From positions 1-7,428 of the forward strand of contig JABSPC010000629.1 in the NCBI GenBank assembly GCA_013215515.1: a DNA stretch of 7,428 nt, read 5' to 3'. Both the position numbers and the translations under genes were made by a program. Shown piece after piece: positions 5,590 to 7,428 of the stretch; the first letter of the stretch is position 1, and every line of letters begins with the position of its first letter. The stretch is from Crocinitomicaceae bacterium. GTDB taxonomy: Bacteria; Bacteroidota; Bacteroidia; Flavobacteriales_D; Crocinitomicaceae. The notes under the pieces were generated by a model, which was not told the DNA's origin, made no database searches, and worked only from the letters and a program-made list of their open reading frames with translations.

Positions 5590-6783
5590 ATGCAAGACAT
5601 TAATTCGTACGATTTTACAGGAAAACGTGCTTTAATCAGAGTTGACTTTAACGTTCCATTGGACAAAGAAACATTGGAAATTACTGATGACACTAGAATT
5701 CAGGCAGCAATCCCAACCATTAAACATATTTTAAATAATGGAGGGTCGGTTGTAATTATGTCCCACCTCGGGAGACCAAAAGACGCAAGTGACCCTAAGT
5801 TTTCTTTAAAAAACATTGTCGCTCATACATCTAAAGTTTTAGGAACTGAGGTGAAATTTGTCGACAATTGTATTGGAAGTAGTGCAACAGCAATGAGCGC
5901 TAACCTGAAGAAAGGCGAAGTATTGATGCTCGAAAATGTACGCTATTATAAACATGAAACAACAGGTACAGAGAGTTTTGCAGAACAGCTTGCAGCTCAT
6001 GGTGACGTCTTTGTAAATGATGCTTTCGGAACAGCGCATCGGGCGCATGCAAGTACAACAGTAGTCGCTAAATTTTTCCCGAATGATAAAATGTTTGGGT
6101 TCTTGATAGAACGTGAGATCAAAAGTGTTGACATGGTATTGAATAGTACTGAAAAGCCAGTTACCGCAATTGTTGGAGGAGCGAAAGTATCTTCTAAAAT
6201 CACAATTATTGAACGCCTATTGGACAAGGTGGACAACCTAATTGTAGGCGGTGGAATGGCGTATACTTTTGTTAAAGCAAAAGGAGGAAAGGTAGGAAAT
6301 TCACTAGTCGAAGATGATTTTCTCGAGATGGCTAAGAAGATAATGGAAGAAGCGGCTTCGAAAGGAGTGAATCTATACATTCCAACAGATACGATAATCG
6401 CGGATAAATTTGACAACGAAGCAAATCAACAAGAAGTAGACATCAATGAAATTCCAGACGGATGGATGGGACTTGATACAGGTCATAAAACATCCTTGGA
6501 TTGCGCTGAAATAATTGAAAAATCAAAAGTCATTTTATGGAATGGCCCAATGGGAGTTTTTGAAATGGAAAGCTTCCAAGCAGGTACCAAAGCGGTTGCA
6601 TTGTCCATTGTAGAAGCCACGTCAAAAGGTGCTTTTTCTTTAATCGGAGGAGGTGACTCTGTTGCAGCAATTAATAAGTTCAACCTTGCTGAGCAAGTAA
6701 GCCATGTCTCCACAGGAGGAGGGGCGATGCTCGAATATCTTGAAGGGAAAGAACTTCCAGGAATCAAGGCGATTAAGGGATAA
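5590..6783 (+). CDS. pgk: Phosphoglycerate kinase
   Basis: PGK transfers phosphate from 1,3-bisphosphoglycerate to ADP, giving 3-phosphoglycerate and ATP in glycolysis, and works in reverse in gluconeogenesis; it is cytoplasmic and monomeric. The 397-residue product has normal bacterial length and all hallmark motifs. These are RVDFNVPLD (17-25), DDTR with Arg36, SHLGRP (58-63), LENVRYY with Arg118, FGTAHRAHAS with Arg151 for the phosphoglycerate site, GGAKVSSK (196-203), VGGGMAYTF (219-227), WNGPMGVFE (317-325), GGGDS (353-357) and STGGGA near the C-terminus. ATG 5590 is chosen over the longer in-frame ATG 5530 for two reasons: the -7 box lies between them, and the extra 20 residues (MLSSIIMSRK...) are foreign to the family. 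The upstream Shine-Dalgarno is weak, as usual in Bacteroidota. The gene is divergent from the frameshifted MORN_2 gene and 91 bp ahead of a secreted-protein gene in the same direction. Confidence 0.97.
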   Translation: MQDINSYDFTGKRALIRVDFNVPLDKETLEITDDTRIQAAIPTIKHILNNGGSVVIMSHLGRPKDASDPKFSLKNIVAHTSKVLGTEVKFVDNCIGSSATAMSANLKKGEVLMLENVRYYKHETTGTESFAEQLAAHGDVFVNDAFGTAHRAHASTTVVAKFFPNDKMFGFLIEREIKSVDMVLNSTEKPVTAIVGGAKVSSKITIIERLLDKVDNLIVGGGMAYTFVKAKGGKVGNSLVEDDFLEMAKKIMEEAASKGVNLYIPTDTIIADKFDNEANQQEVDINEIPDGWMGLDTGHKTSLDCAEIIEKSKVILWNGPMGVFEMESFQAGTKAVALSIVEATSKGAFSLIGGGDSVAAINKFNLAEQVSHVSTGGGAMLEYLEGKELPGIKAIKG

Positions 6784-6790
6784 ACATATC

Positions 6791-6807
6791 GTCTAAACTC
6801 TAATATC
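6791..6807 (+). repeat. Interspersed 17-bp repeat, copy 2
   Basis: GTCTAAACTCTAATATC begins 8 nt after the pgk stop codon and differs by one base from 4606-4622. The placement directly after a coding end in both cases hints at a 3'-end-associated dispersed repeat. No terminator hairpin is evident here. Confidence 0.4.
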
Positions 6808-6874
6808 TGTCATCCACGATCATTAACCATTTATGAAATAACCAACTTCCTCGCATCCCATAATAAAAGACGAT

Positions 6875-7428
6875 ATGAGATGTTTAATTTTCCTTTTAGC
6901 TGGTTTTTCAAGTTTTAGTAGCTTTTCACAAACCGGAAGTGTAGTCGTAAATAGTTTCGATTTAGTCAGCAATGAGCCCATTAGTATTTGCGTTGAACTA
7001 AAGAAAGATTCATCATTATTACAAGCAGATTGCATTGACAGTACAGGATTAAAAAAGTTTTCGAACTTGCCTTTGGGGTTCGTGCACTTGTATTTTACAC
7101 AAGACGGTAAAGACCTGGGAAGTAAAATGGCTTTCATCCAAGAGAACCAAGTGTATCAATTGCCCGTTCGAATAGATGTTAACATGAAAGTGTCCAATTC
7201 CAATGCGCGTCAATTTGATATTAGTCAAAATGGCGCGTTGACGGAGTCAAATTTACCAAGCCCTCAACTTACTTCAAGAGTTATTGGAGGGACGGGAGTT
7301 AGAAGTTCCTATCAAAATATTCAGGCGGTAATGATTACAGCATATCGCGTTCCCTTAATTAACAAAAGTGGTTGTTGTAGTGCATACCAGATGACTTCTG
7401 AAGATATAAAAAGAATGCCTGTTCGATC
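6875..7428 (+). CDS. Secreted protein with carboxypeptidase-regulatory-like N-terminus, 3' end off the window
   Basis: The first 184 residues are visible. A signal peptide (MRCLIFLLAGFSSFSSFSQ) is followed by a beta-sandwich-like region, about residues 20-105 (GSVVVNSFDLVSNEPIS, then STGLKKFSNLPLGFVHLYF). This has the pattern of carboxypeptidase-regulatory-like domains: a variable opening, then a G-x-F-x-x-L-P-x-G step. After a polar linker (about 106-145) comes VMITAYRVPLIN with TSEDIKRMPVR (about 152-184). That resembles the plug start (VVxAxxVPLI ... TxEDIxxMP) seen in TonB-dependent-receptor-like proteins of Bacteroidota. The Cys pair at 167-168 within the plug motif is unusual. The ATG at 6875 is the only start: an in-frame stop lies 12 codons upstream at 6839. 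It follows pgk in the same direction without a clear promoter between them. The exact family cannot be settled from the fragment. Confidence 0.65.
   Translation, partial: MRCLIFLLAGFSSFSSFSQTGSVVVNSFDLVSNEPISICVELKKDSSLLQADCIDSTGLKKFSNLPLGFVHLYFTQDGKDLGSKMAFIQENQVYQLPVRIDVNMKVSNSNARQFDISQNGALTESNLPSPQLTSRVIGGTGVRSSYQNIQAVMITAYRVPLINKSGCCSAYQMTSEDIKRMPVR

Overview
The window reads as chromosomal DNA of a Bacteroidota bacterium, probably a flavobacterium-like lineage (order Flavobacteriales; a Crocinitomicaceae-like affiliation is only a guess). The evidence is a modest GC content, Bacteroidota-type -7 promoter elements (TAnnTTTG), weak or absent Shine-Dalgarno sequences, many Sec-secreted surface proteins, and a membrane-anchored TPR regulator with a C-terminal DNA-binding domain, a protein type frequent in this phylum.

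Left part (1-2722, minus strand). A secreted FG-GAP beta-propeller protein runs off the left edge (1-517). Upstream of it, in the same orientation, lies a 546-aa signal peptide / TPR / transmembrane / coiled-coil / HTH protein (643-2283). The 125-bp gap between them holds a perfect -7 box preceded by two direct repeats spaced exactly 21 bp apart, which look like a tandem operator. Behind the regulator is a 439-bp gene-free stretch with a 15-bp palindrome and a strong imperfect hairpin that resembles a dispersed palindromic repeat.

Middle part (2723-5589). truA (tRNA pseudouridine synthase A) is intact and is followed by two damaged, convergent accessory genes. The first (3561-4529, +) is an unrecognised beta-rich, possibly barrel-forming protein interrupted by one in-frame TGA. 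The second (4674-5349, -) encodes a secreted MORN_2/YwqK-like repeat protein split by a +1 frameshift located at a run of five C's. Between this gene and pgk is a large inverted repeat built from roughly 9-bp AAAGT-type units.

Right part (5563-7428, +). pgk (phosphoglycerate kinase, 397 aa from the start at 5590) is intact and has a clear -7 promoter box. It is followed by the 5' part of a secreted protein with an N-terminal carboxypeptidase-regulatory-like region and a plug-like motif, cut by the right edge.

There is no obvious multigene pathway here. truA and pgk are housekeeping genes, and the rest is surface or regulatory accessory content. The items most worth following are the tandem 21-bp operator beside the TPR-HTH regulator, the two disrupted genes sitting side by side, and the non-coding repeats.
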